Part shown: positions 1 to 8,464 of the stretch, in pieces
Numbering within the stretch: position 1 is the stretch's first letter
Layout of the letters: each line of letters starts with the position of its first letter
Origin: Oscillospiraceae bacterium
GTDB taxonomy: Bacteria; Bacillota_A; Clostridia; Oscillospirales; Ruminococcaceae
Length of the DNA: 64,000 nt
Assembly (NCBI GenBank): GCA_017523995.1
Contig: JAFWUX010000099.1
Location: 1-64,000 of the forward strand
Reading direction: 5' to 3'
Translations under genes and position numbers: made by a program
The notes under the pieces: model-generated
What the model was told of the DNA's origin: nothing
Databases searched by the model: none
Seen by the model: the letters and a program-made list of their open reading frames with translations, nothing else

Positions 1-146
1 AATTAAATCTTGAAGAATAGATGCGCAGGATTTTTGTCATGAGACAAGGCAGAAAGCCGCAGCCTTGCTGACGCAAGGCAAGGATTTCTAACGCAGTATC
101 ATGGCAAAAAGACAAGCAGATATCTTCAAGAGATAGTTGGGGCATC
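1..146 (+). repeat. Palindromic element, copy 1 (left end cut by window)
   Basis: This is the first of three copies of a short element; the others are at 14322-14446 (minus) and 46223-46376 (plus). The outermost left bases seen in the other copies (GATGTACC) fall outside the window. The whole element folds on itself: the left arm TCTTGAAGAATAGATGC matches the reverse complement of the right arm near 110-132, and the inner arms with TTTTTGTCATGA and TCATGGCAAAAA also pair. There is no coding capacity, so it is MITE-like or a mobile structured RNA/DNA hairpin. The acetyltransferase gene begins 24 bases after it. Confidence 0.75.
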
Positions 147-169
147 AATAACAAGCAGGAGGTTATACT

Positions 170-754
170 ATGGAATACCAAAAGGGTTATGTCTATGACC
201 TGATGGATCAGGGCGGTCCGACGAAAGTGACGGAGCCTTACTTCAAAGATGCGGTCGATGAAATGATGCGGGCACGGACACTGTGTGCAAAGGCAAATGC
301 GGTTCTTCCCGATGATCCGTCATACGTCGGCTATCTTGAGGAGCTGTTCGGGCGCAGGCTCGATGATGTCAGAATCCTCACACCGTTCACCTGCGATTTC
401 GGCAACCGTGTGACATTCGGCAAGGGCGTGTTTATCAATCACTCCGCGATTCTTTCCGCGTCCGGCGGCATCGAATTTGAGGACGGCGTAATGGCTGCAC
501 CGGGACTGAGGATTGCAACAATCAACCACGATATGTATGACCGCCACACCACCTACACCTACGGCAAGGTTCTCGTGAAGAAAAATGCGTGGCTCGGAAT
601 GGGCTGCACAATCTGTCCGGGCGTGACCGTCGGAAAATATGCTGTTGTTGCGGCAGGGGCAGTTGTCACAAAGGATGTTCCCGATTATGCGGTTGTCGGC
701 GGTGTTCCGGCGAAGGTCATCAAAATGCTTGATCCCGAGCAGATGAAAGACTAA
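170..754 (+). CDS. Sugar O-acetyltransferase, maltose/galactoside acetyltransferase (LacA/Maa) type
   Basis: This 194-residue cytoplasmic enzyme probably transfers acetyl from acetyl-CoA to a sugar hydroxyl. Residues 1-60 form the helical cap typical of the family. The rest is a left-handed beta-helix made of hexapeptide repeats, with the catalytic-type histidine region TINHDMYDR at about 124-132 and the C-terminal VVGGVPAKVIK signature. The length matches the family (about 185-200 residues). The start has a good ribosome site (AGGAGG) eight bases upstream. The gene stands alone downstream of a palindromic element, so its natural sugar substrate cannot be told from context. Confidence 0.9.
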   Translation: MEYQKGYVYDLMDQGGPTKVTEPYFKDAVDEMMRARTLCAKANAVLPDDPSYVGYLEELFGRRLDDVRILTPFTCDFGNRVTFGKGVFINHSAILSASGGIEFEDGVMAAPGLRIATINHDMYDRHTTYTYGKVLVKKNAWLGMGCTICPGVTVGKYAVVAAGAVVTKDVPDYAVVGGVPAKVIKMLDPEQMKD

Positions 755-1096
755 GGAGCGATATGTATGAAGCATACTCCTTATGATACTTCTTTTCGGC
801 TCGACCGCTGAGAGCTTTCAGCTCCTCGCCGTAGTGCTTCACCACCCGATATTATTTCAGAACATTCAGCTTGACTTCCAGATCTTCAATCTCCGTTTTC
901 AGGTTGTTCCGCTCGGAGAGAAGTCCACGGCTGATCGGTGACAGCATCAAGTATCCCTTCTGGAAAATGACGGCGCAGAACCCGAAAGCGGTTTATGCCT
1001 GCCTGAATTTCGGTGAAGCGTATGCGCCCGATGAGATCGCAGCGCAAAGCATTCTTATCAATGGGGATATTCATAGTGTTTTAGACAGTATATAGA
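755..1096. other. Non-coding or decayed stretch
   Basis: No convincing gene. Short frames on both strands overlap each other. On the minus strand a 23-residue coiled-coil-like tail (starting LLSERNNLKTEIEDLE) is followed by a stop and further broken frames. On the plus strand a 74-codon frame ends at 1095, just before a terminator hairpin. Neither has a ribosome site or a recognisable domain. The pattern fits degraded gene remnants. Confidence 0.4.
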
Positions 1097-1140
1097 AGAA
1101 AGGCTATTGCACCGTCAATGTGCAATAGCCTTTCTGTTTC
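1097..1140. terminator. Perfect 16-bp inverted repeat, intrinsic terminator
   Basis: AGAAAGGCTATTGCAC at 1097-1112 and its exact reverse complement at 1120-1135 enclose a 7-base loop. The stem is A/T-rich at its outer ends, so it could act in both directions. It is the strongest terminator-like hairpin at the left end of the window. Confidence 0.7.
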
Positions 1141-1682
1141 AATGTAACTCTTCGCACCTTATCATCTGCACAGACATTCCGCCGATGGTCAGATTCAGGA
1201 ACATCATCATAATACCGCACCTTCGGTATGTACGGTATTCATACAGCTTTCCGCTGTTCTTATCATCGCTTTTTTGCCTGCGGCAGTCCTGGGTCAGCAT
1301 AAAACGTGCCGCTGCGAAGGCAAAGCGGTATCGCTTCGCGATGATTCGTAATGGGGAGCTCTCGCACGCTTCGCTATGAGTTTGCGTGCAAACTCACCCC
1401 AAACCCCTGCTGGGGTCATTGACCCCAGACCCCATGTTTATGTGTGGATAGAATGACGCTGCTCCTGTGTGCGTAAGCGGGTGCGGTTACGTATTGACGC
1501 TCCGGCGGCTTTGTTCTGTTTCAGCATAAACATGGGGACGGGGAGTACGAGTGAATAGTGAATAGAGAAAAGTGAAAATTGAATAACAAATGGGGCCTAA
1601 CGGTTTGCACAGCAATACCGTAGGATAAATATCCCCAGCGAGGGTTTGGGGGCGGCAATGCCAACAACTTAAGATGTTGCGT
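1141..1682. repeat. Intergenic repeat patchwork, left copy of an inverted pair
   Basis: No gene is seen. The segment at about 1535-1590 (including GTGAATAGAGAAAAGTGAAA) recurs in reverse complement at about 6991-7041. The motif around 1410-1442 (TTGACCCCAGACCCCATG) recurs inverted at about 7132-7160. These two intergenic regions flank the recO-yqfC block. Small palindromes such as CCCCTGCTGGGG also occur here and in other gaps of the window. Confidence 0.55.
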
Positions 1683-1905
1683 TCCCCAGTGAATTGCGCT
1701 GCAATTCACTTAGGGGCGCCCTCTATCGCAGGGCTCCCCTCTCCGAAAAACGATCCACCGGATCGTTTTTCGGATTCACCCCTGCGGAGCTCCTAAAGCA
1801 GGGGAATTTCGCACTCTGCGGAGTGCGACCAAAGGGCGCCGCCCTTTGGAAACCTGCGAGCTTTTAAAAAAGCTCGACCAAAACTTTTATTTCGGCTTCG
1901 CCATG
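1683..1905 (-). repeat. Mosaic repeat R2, copy a
   Basis: This copy is inverted relative to 11728-11935 and 22478-22680. It carries the shared modules: a self-complementary GTGAATTG..CAATTCAC hairpin, GGGGCGCCCTCTATCGCAGG, a GATCCACCGGATC core flanked by A/T tracts, CACCCCTGCGGAGCTCC, a CAAAGGGC..GCCCTTTGG palindrome, and an AAAGCTCGACCAAAACTTTT tail. Apparent open frames across it are not genes, because they change frame between copies. Confidence 0.65.
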
Positions 1906-1946
1906 TGCGCCTTAAGTTGTTAGCATTGTTGAGGGCGGAGCCCCCA

Positions 1947-2717
1947 TTATAAATCCGTCGGAGATACCGCTCCCCCCGCGAGCTCGCGGTAGAATTTGAG
2001 GGTGGGGAAGTGCATGCCGAGCCGTTCGAGCAGATAGCGCTCCGTATACTGCGAAAAGAGCGCCGCGCTCTGTCCCTTGAGCCGGAACTGAAACAGCTTA
2101 TCATACTCCGAAAAGACCACATGCCGCGCGGCATGAAGCACCGCCTGCGGCACATCCATATCATCGGGTTCAAATTCGGTTCTGCAGCCGCGGCAGATCA
2201 GGTCTGCGGCATGAATCCGCAGAACGGGATGCTCCGGCAGATAGGTCATGCAAGCCTGACAGCACACGAGATCCGGCATCATGCCGAGCTCGGTCATCAG
2301 CCGCAGTTCAAAGATGGATTTGACAAGCGCCGCCGGTCTGGAATGCTCCGAGAGATGATGCAGCGAAAGCAAAAAAAGCCGCAGAAGCTGCGGCTGCGGC
2401 TGATCGGTCATTGTCCTGCGGATGAGCTCCGAAAAATATGAAGCGAGCGCGAGTGCCTCCAGATCACTGCGGAGCCCGTAAAACAGATTGCGGGACACGG
2501 CACTGTCAAGATAAAACCGGTCGCCGCTGCACCGCAGACAGAAGTCGCCGTAGGCAAACAGCTGCGTCACTGCGCCGAATTTGCTCCCCTGCTTGCGCGC
2601 CGATTTCGCCTGCACCGTGCGGATGCCGTCCTCTGTCAGCAGGTCGATGAGCTTATCGGCATCATGAAAGGCTGTCTCCCGAATGACCAGCCCCGTGAGA
2701 TTGAGATGCGTCTGCAT
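1947..2717 (-). CDS. recO: DNA repair protein RecO
   Basis: RecO (256 residues) loads RecA onto gaps in the RecFOR recombination pathway. The N-terminal OB-fold begins HLNLTGLVIRETAFHDADK. The C-terminal half is helical and contains a zinc-type cysteine set (CCQACMTYL near 165-175 and CRGC near 190-195). The chosen start is the ATG at 2717, which has GAGGAG 8 bases upstream; longer in-frame starts lie inside the upstream small gene. Its first codons overlap the yqzL-like gene, as in the conserved era-yqzL-recO order. The 3' end abuts repeat R2. Confidence 0.93.
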   Translation of the reverse strand: MQTHLNLTGLVIRETAFHDADKLIDLLTEDGIRTVQAKSARKQGSKFGAVTQLFAYGDFCLRCSGDRFYLDSAVSRNLFYGLRSDLEALALASYFSELIRRTMTDQPQPQLLRLFLLSLHHLSEHSRPAALVKSIFELRLMTELGMMPDLVCCQACMTYLPEHPVLRIHAADLICRGCRTEFEPDDMDVPQAVLHAARHVVFSEYDKLFQFRLKGQSAALFSQYTERYLLERLGMHFPTLKFYRELAGGAVSPTDL

Positions 2718-2853
2718 AGGTTTGCTCCTCATGACAGCACGCGCGGTATTCGAGATAATCCGCGATGCTGCCGCTCTGACAGAAGGCATCCCAGCGCTGC
2801 TGCTGTTGTTTCTCCGCCATTCTGTCCGTCAGATAAGCGTTCTGATTCCGCAT
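2662..2853 (-). CDS. yqzL: YqzL-like small protein
   Basis: This 63-residue protein lies between era and recO, where Bacillus has yqzL. The stretch RWDAFCQSGSIADYLEYR matches the family pattern W-x2-F-x2-(T/S)G-x-I-x2-YL that is known from YqzL. It starts at ATG 2853 with a strong AAAGGAGG site. Its 3' end overlaps the start of recO by 56 bases, which suggests translational coupling. The function of the family is unknown. Confidence 0.7.
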   Translation of the reverse strand: MRNQNAYLTDRMAEKQQQQRWDAFCQSGSIADYLEYRACCHEEQTYADASQSHGAGHSGDSLS

Positions 2854-2913
2854 ATACAAGCCTCCTTTTGAAGCTAGCATATGCGGAATCAGCTTGCATT
2901 TTCATGGTAAATT

Positions 2914-3825
2914 TTACTGGTTGAAGTTCAGCCCGAACTGCTCGATCATCATATCGCGGTTGCGCCAGTCCTCTTTGACCTTGACCCATGTCTGGAGATT
3001 GACCTGAATCCGGAAGAACTTTTCGAGCTCGCGCCGCGCATTTGCGCCGACCTTTTTGAGCATCGCGCCGTTCTTGCCGATGATCATGCGCTTGTGCGAT
3101 TCCTTCTCGCAGTAGATCAGCACCGAGATGTTAAGGATATCCTTATCCTCGCGCTCGGAGAACGATTCGGTGACAACCGCAACGCCGTGCGGCACTTCAT
3201 CCTGCAGCAGATATAAGAGCTGCTCGCGGACGATCTCCGCAGCAAGCACGCGCTCCGGCTGGTCGGTGATCATATCCTCGGGGAAATAATGCGGACCCTC
3301 CACGGCACGGCTGAGCAGTTCCTCAAGCACTTCCTGCACGCCGTCATTGTGCGTGACCGAAACCGGAATGATCGCCGCCGGATGCCAGCGGTTCTCCGCT
3401 TCGACCAGCAGCGGCGCGAGCGCAGACTTATCCTTCAGCAGGTCGATTTTATTATAAAGGAAGATGACCGGCGTCTCCTGCTTTGTGAGGTTGTCGAGCA
3501 TGATCTGCTCCTGCTCGCCGAGCGGCTTTGTGCAGTCCTGCATGAAGATGACGCAGTCAATCTCCGAGACTGCCTCTTTTGCCGCCTTGAGCATCTGGTC
3601 GCCGAGCTTCGTGCGCGCGCGGTGCAGACCGGGCGTATCCGTAAAGACAAGCTGCGTCTCGCCGACATTGCGGATGCCGGTGATGCGCGTGCGCGTGGTC
3701 TGCGGCTTCGGGCTGACAGAGGCGATCTTCTCGCCGATCAGCGCATTGAGCAGCGAGGATTTGCCCGCGTTGGTATGTCCGGCAATCGCTGCAAACAGAA
3801 TTTTCGTCTTGCTGTTCTGCTGCAT
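2914..3825 (-). CDS. era: GTPase Era
   Basis: Era (303 residues) is an essential GTPase that binds the 3' end of 16S rRNA during 30S assembly. The G1 motif GHTNAGKSS is at about residues 15-23, DTPG (G3) near 60, and NKID (G4) near 120. The C-terminal KH domain carries the pattern IIGKNGAMLKKVG near 235-247. The start was moved to ATG 3825 because the first 41 codons of the longer frame overlap ybeY and are low complexity. It sits 4 bases downstream of ybeY, without the cdd/dgkA genes found in many relatives. Confidence 0.96.
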   Translation of the reverse strand: MQQNSKTKILFAAIAGHTNAGKSSLLNALIGEKIASVSPKPQTTRTRITGIRNVGETQLVFTDTPGLHRARTKLGDQMLKAAKEAVSEIDCVIFMQDCTKPLGEQEQIMLDNLTKQETPVIFLYNKIDLLKDKSALAPLLVEAENRWHPAAIIPVSVTHNDGVQEVLEELLSRAVEGPHYFPEDMITDQPERVLAAEIVREQLLYLLQDEVPHGVAVVTESFSEREDKDILNISVLIYCEKESHKRMIIGKNGAMLKKVGANARRELEKFFRIQVNLQTWVKVKEDWRNRDMMIEQFGLNFNQ

Positions 3826-3829
3826 GGGA

Positions 3830-4339
3830 TTATTCCTGCTCCTCGGGGACGATATAGCTGGTGTCTCTGGAGAAGCCGAGCTTTTCGAGGACAGACTCCT
3901 CCTTCTCGCGCATCTGTCGCTGCTCGAGCGAGGACTTTTCGTGATCATAGCCGAGCAGGTGCAGCATCGAGTGGACAGTCAGGAATGCGACCTCGCGCTC
4001 GAGAACATGTCCGTACATTTTTGCCTGCTTCACTGCCATTTCCATCGAGATGACGATATCGCCGAGCAGGACAAAGCCGTTCTCGGTGTTGATCTCGAGG
4101 TGGTCGCCCTCGCAGAGCGGGAAGGAGAGCACATCGGTCTCCATATCCTTATTGCGGTACTGCGCATTGAGCTTGCGGATCTCCTCATTGTTGACGAAGG
4201 AGACGCTGACCTCGGTATCGTGACCGAAGCCCTCCGTTGTCAGCACAGCCTGACAGCAGCGGCGGATCAGCAGGCGGATTCCGACCGGAATCTTCACCTC
4301 ATGCTGTGTATCTTTGATGTAAACCTTCAGCTTAGCCAT
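3830..4339 (-). CDS. ybeY: Endoribonuclease YbeY (rRNA maturation factor)
   Basis: YbeY (169 residues) is a zinc-dependent RNase that acts in 16S rRNA 3'-end maturation and ribosome quality control. The metal motif H-x3-H-x5-H is visible as HSMLHLLGYDH near residues 131-141. TDVLSFP near 76-82 is the other family signature. The start is ATG 4339 with GAAAGGA upstream, and it overlaps the end of phoH by 8 bases. It is part of the phoH-ybeY-era operon. Confidence 0.95.
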   Translation of the reverse strand: MAKLKVYIKDTQHEVKIPVGIRLLIRRCCQAVLTTEGFGHDTEVSVSFVNNEEIRKLNAQYRNKDMETDVLSFPLCEGDHLEINTENGFVLLGDIVISMEMAVKQAKMYGHVLEREVAFLTVHSMLHLLGYDHEKSSLEQRQMREKEESVLEKLGFSRDTSYIVPEEQE

Positions 4340-5327
4340 TTTTGTTTCTTTTCCTTTCATGATGGTTTTGTGTATTTTTATGCTCGTAATTCGCGTAGGC
4401 GGTAATGATATCCTGCACAAGTCTGTGCCGGACAACATCCTTTTCCGAGAACTGGTGAATCACGATGTCATCGACTGTTTTGAGCACGCGCATCGCTTCG
4501 ATGAGACCGGAGCGTCGCGGGTCGGGCAGATCAATTTGTGTAATGTCGCCGGTGATGACCATTTTGCTGCCCTCACCGAGTCTTGTCAGGAACATTTTGA
4601 TCTGCTCTGAGGTGGTGTTCTGCGCTTCATCGAGGATGATGAACGCATGATCGAGGGTTCTGCCGCGCATGTAGGCGAGCGGCGCAATCTCGATGATATT
4701 CTTTTCCAGATCACGCTCGACCGCCTCACTGCCGAGCATTTCAAAGAGTGCGTCATAGAGCGGTCTGAGGTAGGGGTCAACCTTATCCTGCAGATCGCCG
4801 GGGAGAAAGCCGAGCTTCTCGCCTGCTTCTACGGCAGGGCGCGTGAGAATGATGCGGCTGATCTCATGACTTTTGAGCGCCTTGACCGCCATCGCGACAG
4901 CCAGATAGGTCTTGCCGGTGCCGGCGGGCCCGATGCCGAGTACAATGGTATTTGCAGCGATTGCATCGAGATACTTCTTCTGCCCGACAGTCCGCGGGCG
5001 GATCGGTTTGCCGGAGAGCGTCACACTGACGGCATCCGCGGTCAGCGTTTTGACCTCCTCGGCGGCATCATCGGCGACCATTGAGACAACGTAGCGCACG
5101 CTCTGCTCATTGATGCCGGTGCCCTTGCGGGTATTTTCGAGCAGCACATCCATCGCCTCGGCCGCCTTCCGGATATTCTCCTCCGGACCGGTGATCTTGA
5201 CGCCGGTGCCGCGGTTGACGATCACAACCTGAAACTTCTTCTGAATCAGGTTGAGATTGGAGTCATAGCTGCCGAAGACAGCCGCGATCTCATCGGGATT
5301 TGCTGCATTCCAAATCAGTTCTGCCAT
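4332..5327 (-). CDS. phoH: PhoH-family ATPase
   Basis: This is a predicted cytoplasmic ATPase/RNA-associated protein (331 residues from the chosen start). An N-terminal KH-like part is followed by Walker A GPAGTGKT near 125-132 and Walker B FIILDEAQN near 222-230. ATG 5327 begins the segment that matches the family N-terminus. The ATG at 5399 is also possible but has no ribosome site and lies very close to the -10 box. It is transcribed with ybeY, era and recO. Confidence 0.93.
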   Translation of the reverse strand: MAELIWNAANPDEIAAVFGSYDSNLNLIQKKFQVVIVNRGTGVKITGPEENIRKAAEAMDVLLENTRKGTGINEQSVRYVVSMVADDAAEEVKTLTADAVSVTLSGKPIRPRTVGQKKYLDAIAANTIVLGIGPAGTGKTYLAVAMAVKALKSHEISRIILTRPAVEAGEKLGFLPGDLQDKVDPYLRPLYDALFEMLGSEAVERDLEKNIIEIAPLAYMRGRTLDHAFIILDEAQNTTSEQIKMFLTRLGEGSKMVITGDITQIDLPDPRRSGLIEAMRVLKTVDDIVIHQFSEKDVVRHRLVQDIITAYANYEHKNTQNHHERKRNKNG

Positions 5328-5410
5328 GTGTTTTAATGAATCGGCTCCTTTGTGATAGGCTGCTTTTGCGGCAGGTTCAACAGGCCGCAGAAAGCGCATA
5401 ATAAATTCTA

Positions 5411-5431
5411 TGTCTATTATATCACAAACCG
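5411..5431 (-). promoter_or_regulatory. -10 region of the phoH-recO operon
   Basis: Read on the minus strand, TATAAT lies just upstream of the phoH reading frame within TGTGATATAATAGAC, in the gap between yqfD and phoH. No good -35 box is found 17 bases upstream. Confidence is therefore moderate. Confidence 0.45.
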
Positions 5432-5449
5432 AAGAAAAATGGAATAGTT

Positions 5450-6610
5450 TTAGGATAATTTCACAAAAATTTCACTGCTTTTCCCGATAACCCCCTCAAA
5501 AACATAGTTGATTTTCAGCGATATGCCCAAATCGGAGCGGGAAAATTCGGCCTTTTTGCTGAGGACGGTGTCAGAAGCGTGAAAATTGTGCTCATAGCGT
5601 GCCGCAGATTCTTCGAGCATCGTCCGGATTTCGTCCTCTGAAAAAACGGTGATCGCGGTCTCCTGCTGCGTGTATCTGCACCGGATGAGTGAGAGCGGAA
5701 GCCGTCTGCCGAACAGGGTGAGCGGTTCTGCATCCTCCTCATAGATCGTGCCGGCATCTGCATCCGGACGGACGAACCCGAGCGTCAGCGGGATGCGCCT
5801 GCCGAACACCGAAAGCACCGTCTCGGTCTGCGTCTGCCCGCGCACGGGTATCTCGGAGACAAACGGCAGCTCCTGTTCAAATGTATCAAAATAGGTGCCG
5901 GTGACGGTGCCCTCCGCGTGATAGTATTTGCAGATGCCGAATGCGTCGGTCTGTGCACCGGTGATGAGCAGATCGCCCGCATGCACGGTATCCCCGACCT
6001 GTCTGACGGCAAATCCGCCGCGGACATCCATGCCGGTGATCTGCGCGGTCTCCGCTGCAATGACATTTGCCGGAACATGATTCATGCGCATCTCAGGCGG
6101 CGGTGTCTCCTCGGTCAGATCGACGATGAGCCTGCCGCCCCTGCGGCGCATGGTGATCCACTCGATCTCACTGACGGCAAGGCGCATCTGCTGCTCGATG
6201 TAGCTGCAGGGCAGATCGCGGAACGGCACGCCGTAAGAGACGCCGAGATCAGCAAGGGCGCGGACGATCTCCGCCTCGGGCACGCGCTGATTGCCGGTGA
6301 TCTCAATGCTGCGGATGCGCGCATTGCACCACCAGAGGAACCATGCGCCGCAGAGCGCCCCGCATACAAATCCGAGCCGCCTGCGATACGGCGCAAGGTG
6401 ATAGCGCAGCCCGCGCCGCGCCGTGACGGTCAGCGTCACCTGATAGCGCGCCGCAAGTGCCGCAAGCATGCGCTGCGCACCGGCAGTCGTTTTTGCGCAA
6501 AAGATATTCCCGCGCATCTGCTGTCCGCTGCACCGCACGCCGTTTCTGCGGAGCGCATCGCGGAATGCCGCGAGCTGTGTGCCTTCGGCTTCAAACCGGA
6601 TCACCGCCAT
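5450..6610 (-). CDS. yqfD: Sporulation protein YqfD family
   Basis: This 386-residue membrane-associated protein belongs to the YqfD family, whose members are needed in the mother cell for efficient sporulation. The N-terminal ~80 residues are soluble. One membrane helix follows at about 80-98 (VCGALCGAWFLWWC). The rest is extracytoplasmic and includes a POTRA-like segment after ITGNQRVPEAEIVRAL. It sits 3 bases downstream of yqfC, as in other Firmicutes. A separate phoH promoter follows it. Confidence 0.88.
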   Translation of the reverse strand: MAVIRFEAEGTQLAAFRDALRRNGVRCSGQQMRGNIFCAKTTAGAQRMLAALAARYQVTLTVTARRGLRYHLAPYRRRLGFVCGALCGAWFLWWCNARIRSIEITGNQRVPEAEIVRALADLGVSYGVPFRDLPCSYIEQQMRLAVSEIEWITMRRRGGRLIVDLTEETPPPEMRMNHVPANVIAAETAQITGMDVRGGFAVRQVGDTVHAGDLLITGAQTDAFGICKYYHAEGTVTGTYFDTFEQELPFVSEIPVRGQTQTETVLSVFGRRIPLTLGFVRPDADAGTIYEEDAEPLTLFGRRLPLSLIRCRYTQQETAITVFSEDEIRTMLEESAARYEHNFHASDTVLSKKAEFSRSDLGISLKINYVFEGVIGKSSEIFVKLS

Positions 6611-6613
6611 GCT

Positions 6614-6844
6614 TCACAATCCCCCGTCCAGCTCAATCGCACGGATTTCGCCGCGGATGTGGAGTCCCTCGCTGCTGTAATCCGAGGCGGAAAGCCCGTG
6701 TCCCCAGATTGCGGCACGGTGTCCGCCGAGCTCCAGCAGCATCAGCATATCGCTGCACTCCAGCAGACGGCGGCAGCGGTCTATATATAAATCGTTGTTG
6801 CCGCAGAGCTCCATGCGGTCGGCAAACATTGCAGGCTGTTTCAT
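6614..6844 (-). CDS. yqfC: YabP/YqfC family sporulation protein
   Basis: This small protein (76 residues) of the YabP/YqfC family is a partner of YqfD in sporulation. Recognisable parts are LYIDRCRRLLECSDMLMLLE and the C-terminal LHIRGEIRAIELD, typical of the family. The start ATG 6844 has GGGAGG ten bases upstream. It is the first gene of the minus-strand block. Confidence 0.8.
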   Translation of the reverse strand: MKQPAMFADRMELCGNNDLYIDRCRRLLECSDMLMLLELGGHRAAIWGHGLSASDYSSEGLHIRGEIRAIELDGGL

Positions 6845-6861
6845 TGCGCGCATCCCTCCCA

Positions 6862-7270
6862 TGTCAAAGCGTATGCGCGGCGGTCGGGAAACATGACGCG
6901 GTTTAAGGTGTCTCCAACGGATTTATAATGAGGGGCTTACAGTGTTGCTGCGCAAACTGTGCCCCCAAACCCCTGCTGGGGATATTCCCCTATTATTCAA
7001 TTTTCACTTTTCTCTATTCACTCGCACTCCCCGCCCCCATGATGAAAGCCGCTCCGTTTGACATGCAGTGAATAGAGAATCGTGAAAAATGAAAAGAGAA
7101 AAACGAAAGCCGCCAAATCTGCGGAATGAAGTAAACATGGCGTCTGGGGTCAATGACCCCGGCAGGCGGTTGGGGACGGATTCACGATTACAAATCCGCC
7201 GGAGATACCTTATCATTCAGCGTGTGCGAATCATGCGGCGAAAGTCCGCATACGATATATCAAAACGCCG
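6862..7270. repeat. Intergenic repeat patchwork, right copy of an inverted pair
   Basis: No gene is seen. It contains CCCAAACCCCTGCTGGGG, a segment at 6991-7041 that is the inverted copy of 1535-1590, and a segment at about 7132-7160 inverted relative to about 1410-1440. Many A/T-rich GTGAAAA motifs occur. A frame running into ylbJ from 7153 has no ribosome site and is not coding. Confidence 0.55.
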
Positions 7271-7284
7271 GAAAGGAGCCTGCC

Positions 7285-8364
7285 ATGATCCGCACCGCAC
7301 ACCGCCTATCCATCCGCACTGCCGCACCCGCACTGCTGCCGCTGATCCTGTTCATCCTGCTCGCGCTGCATGCAGAGGCGGCGGCAGCGGTCACGGCGGA
7401 CCGCCTGCGGCTCTGTCTCGAGACGCTGATTCCCTCGCTGTTCGGCTGCATGGCGGCGGCAAATCTCCTGACGGGAACAGGCGCAGCGGCGTGGCTCGGC
7501 ACACGGCTCTCATGGCTTGCGCGGCTGCTGCATCTGCCGCCGGAGCTGCTGACAGTTTTCCTCGTCAGTCAGATCGCGGGCTATCCGGTCGGGACGGTGC
7601 TGCTCCGACAGATGGTCAGGGCGGGGCGTCTGGATGCAAAGTCCGCGGCACGGTATGCATGCGTCTGCTTCGGCGGCGGCCCTGCCTTTGCAGTCGGGTT
7701 CGCGGGGGGGCGGATGTTCGGTCGCGCTTCAATCGGCTGGATGATGCTGGGCGGATGCATCCTTGCAAATATCATGCTGCTGCTTCTGCTCCCAAAACCC
7801 GAAGTGTCGGAATCCGGAGCACCGCAGGTGCATCTCAGTGCCGAAGCGCTGCCGGATGCGGTCTCCGCGGCAATGCGCAGTCTCGCGGCGATCTGCGGCA
7901 TGGTGCTGCTGTTCGGGCTGCTGATGCTCCTTTGCGATCTGCTCGGCATCACGGGGCTGCTCGTGCGGCTCGGCGGCGTATGCGGACTTTCGGAGCAGCG
8001 TGTCCGCGCTCTGATGCTTGCGGTCTCGGACGTCACGCAGCTGCAGGGACTGCTCCGCTGCGGACTCCCCTGCCGCCTGCTGATATCGCTCACAGGGGCG
8101 CTGCTCTCCTTCGGTGGAATATGTGTCCATTTGCAGTGCAGAGCGCTCTCGGCCGGCTTTATCCGGATGCGGAATCTGCTGACCGCAAGGCTCTCGGCCG
8201 CCGCACTGACCTTTTTGATATTGTACGTATTATCTGCATTTTTCGATACCGATGAAGCTGCCGCGGTGCTCGCCTATCCGGCGGCGGTCTCCCGCAGCGG
8301 ATCACCGCTTCCGGCGATCCTGATTTTTTGTACCGGATTTCCATTTCTTATAAAAAAGGACTAG
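7285..8364 (+). CDS. ylbJ: YlbJ-like sporulation integral membrane protein
   Basis: This polytopic membrane protein (359 residues) is related to YlbJ, which Bacillus needs for spore cortex formation. It carries the nucleoside-recognition 'gate' type helices. ETLIPSLFGCMAAANLL near 45-60 and SQIAGYPVGTVLLRQMV near 95-111 match the family pattern, and about eight hydrophobic helices are visible. The start ATG 7285 has GAAAGGAG eight bases upstream. It stands alone, oriented away from the yqfC block. Confidence 0.8.
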   Translation: MIRTAHRLSIRTAAPALLPLILFILLALHAEAAAAVTADRLRLCLETLIPSLFGCMAAANLLTGTGAAAWLGTRLSWLARLLHLPPELLTVFLVSQIAGYPVGTVLLRQMVRAGRLDAKSAARYACVCFGGGPAFAVGFAGGRMFGRASIGWMMLGGCILANIMLLLLLPKPEVSESGAPQVHLSAEALPDAVSAAMRSLAAICGMVLLFGLLMLLCDLLGITGLLVRLGGVCGLSEQRVRALMLAVSDVTQLQGLLRCGLPCRLLISLTGALLSFGGICVHLQCRALSAGFIRMRNLLTARLSAAALTFLILYVLSAFFDTDEAAAVLAYPAAVSRSGSPLPAILIFCTGFPFLIKKD

Positions 8365-8390
8365 ACAAACTCAAAAAAATATGTTATAAT
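8362..8390 (+). promoter_or_regulatory. Sigma-A-type promoter for the Cys-rich/Pro-repeat gene
   Basis: TAGACA at 8362-8367 and TATAAT at 8385-8390 are separated by 17 bases. It lies directly after the ylbJ stop and 75 bases before the next start. Confidence 0.75.
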
Positions 8391-8464
8391 GGAGAAAACA
8401 TAGGGCCAAAACGCGCAGAATCAACCCGATCCTGCGGTCAAGCCGATTGAACGAGGTGACCAAT

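Noticed and set aside
871..1095. 74-codon frame before the terminator
   Set aside because: No ribosome site, no recognisable domain, and its first half is antisense to another broken frame.
3464..4405. Long plus-strand frames opposite era, ybeY and phoH
   Set aside because: They are shadows of high-GC third-position bias; the minus-strand proteins are clearly conserved.
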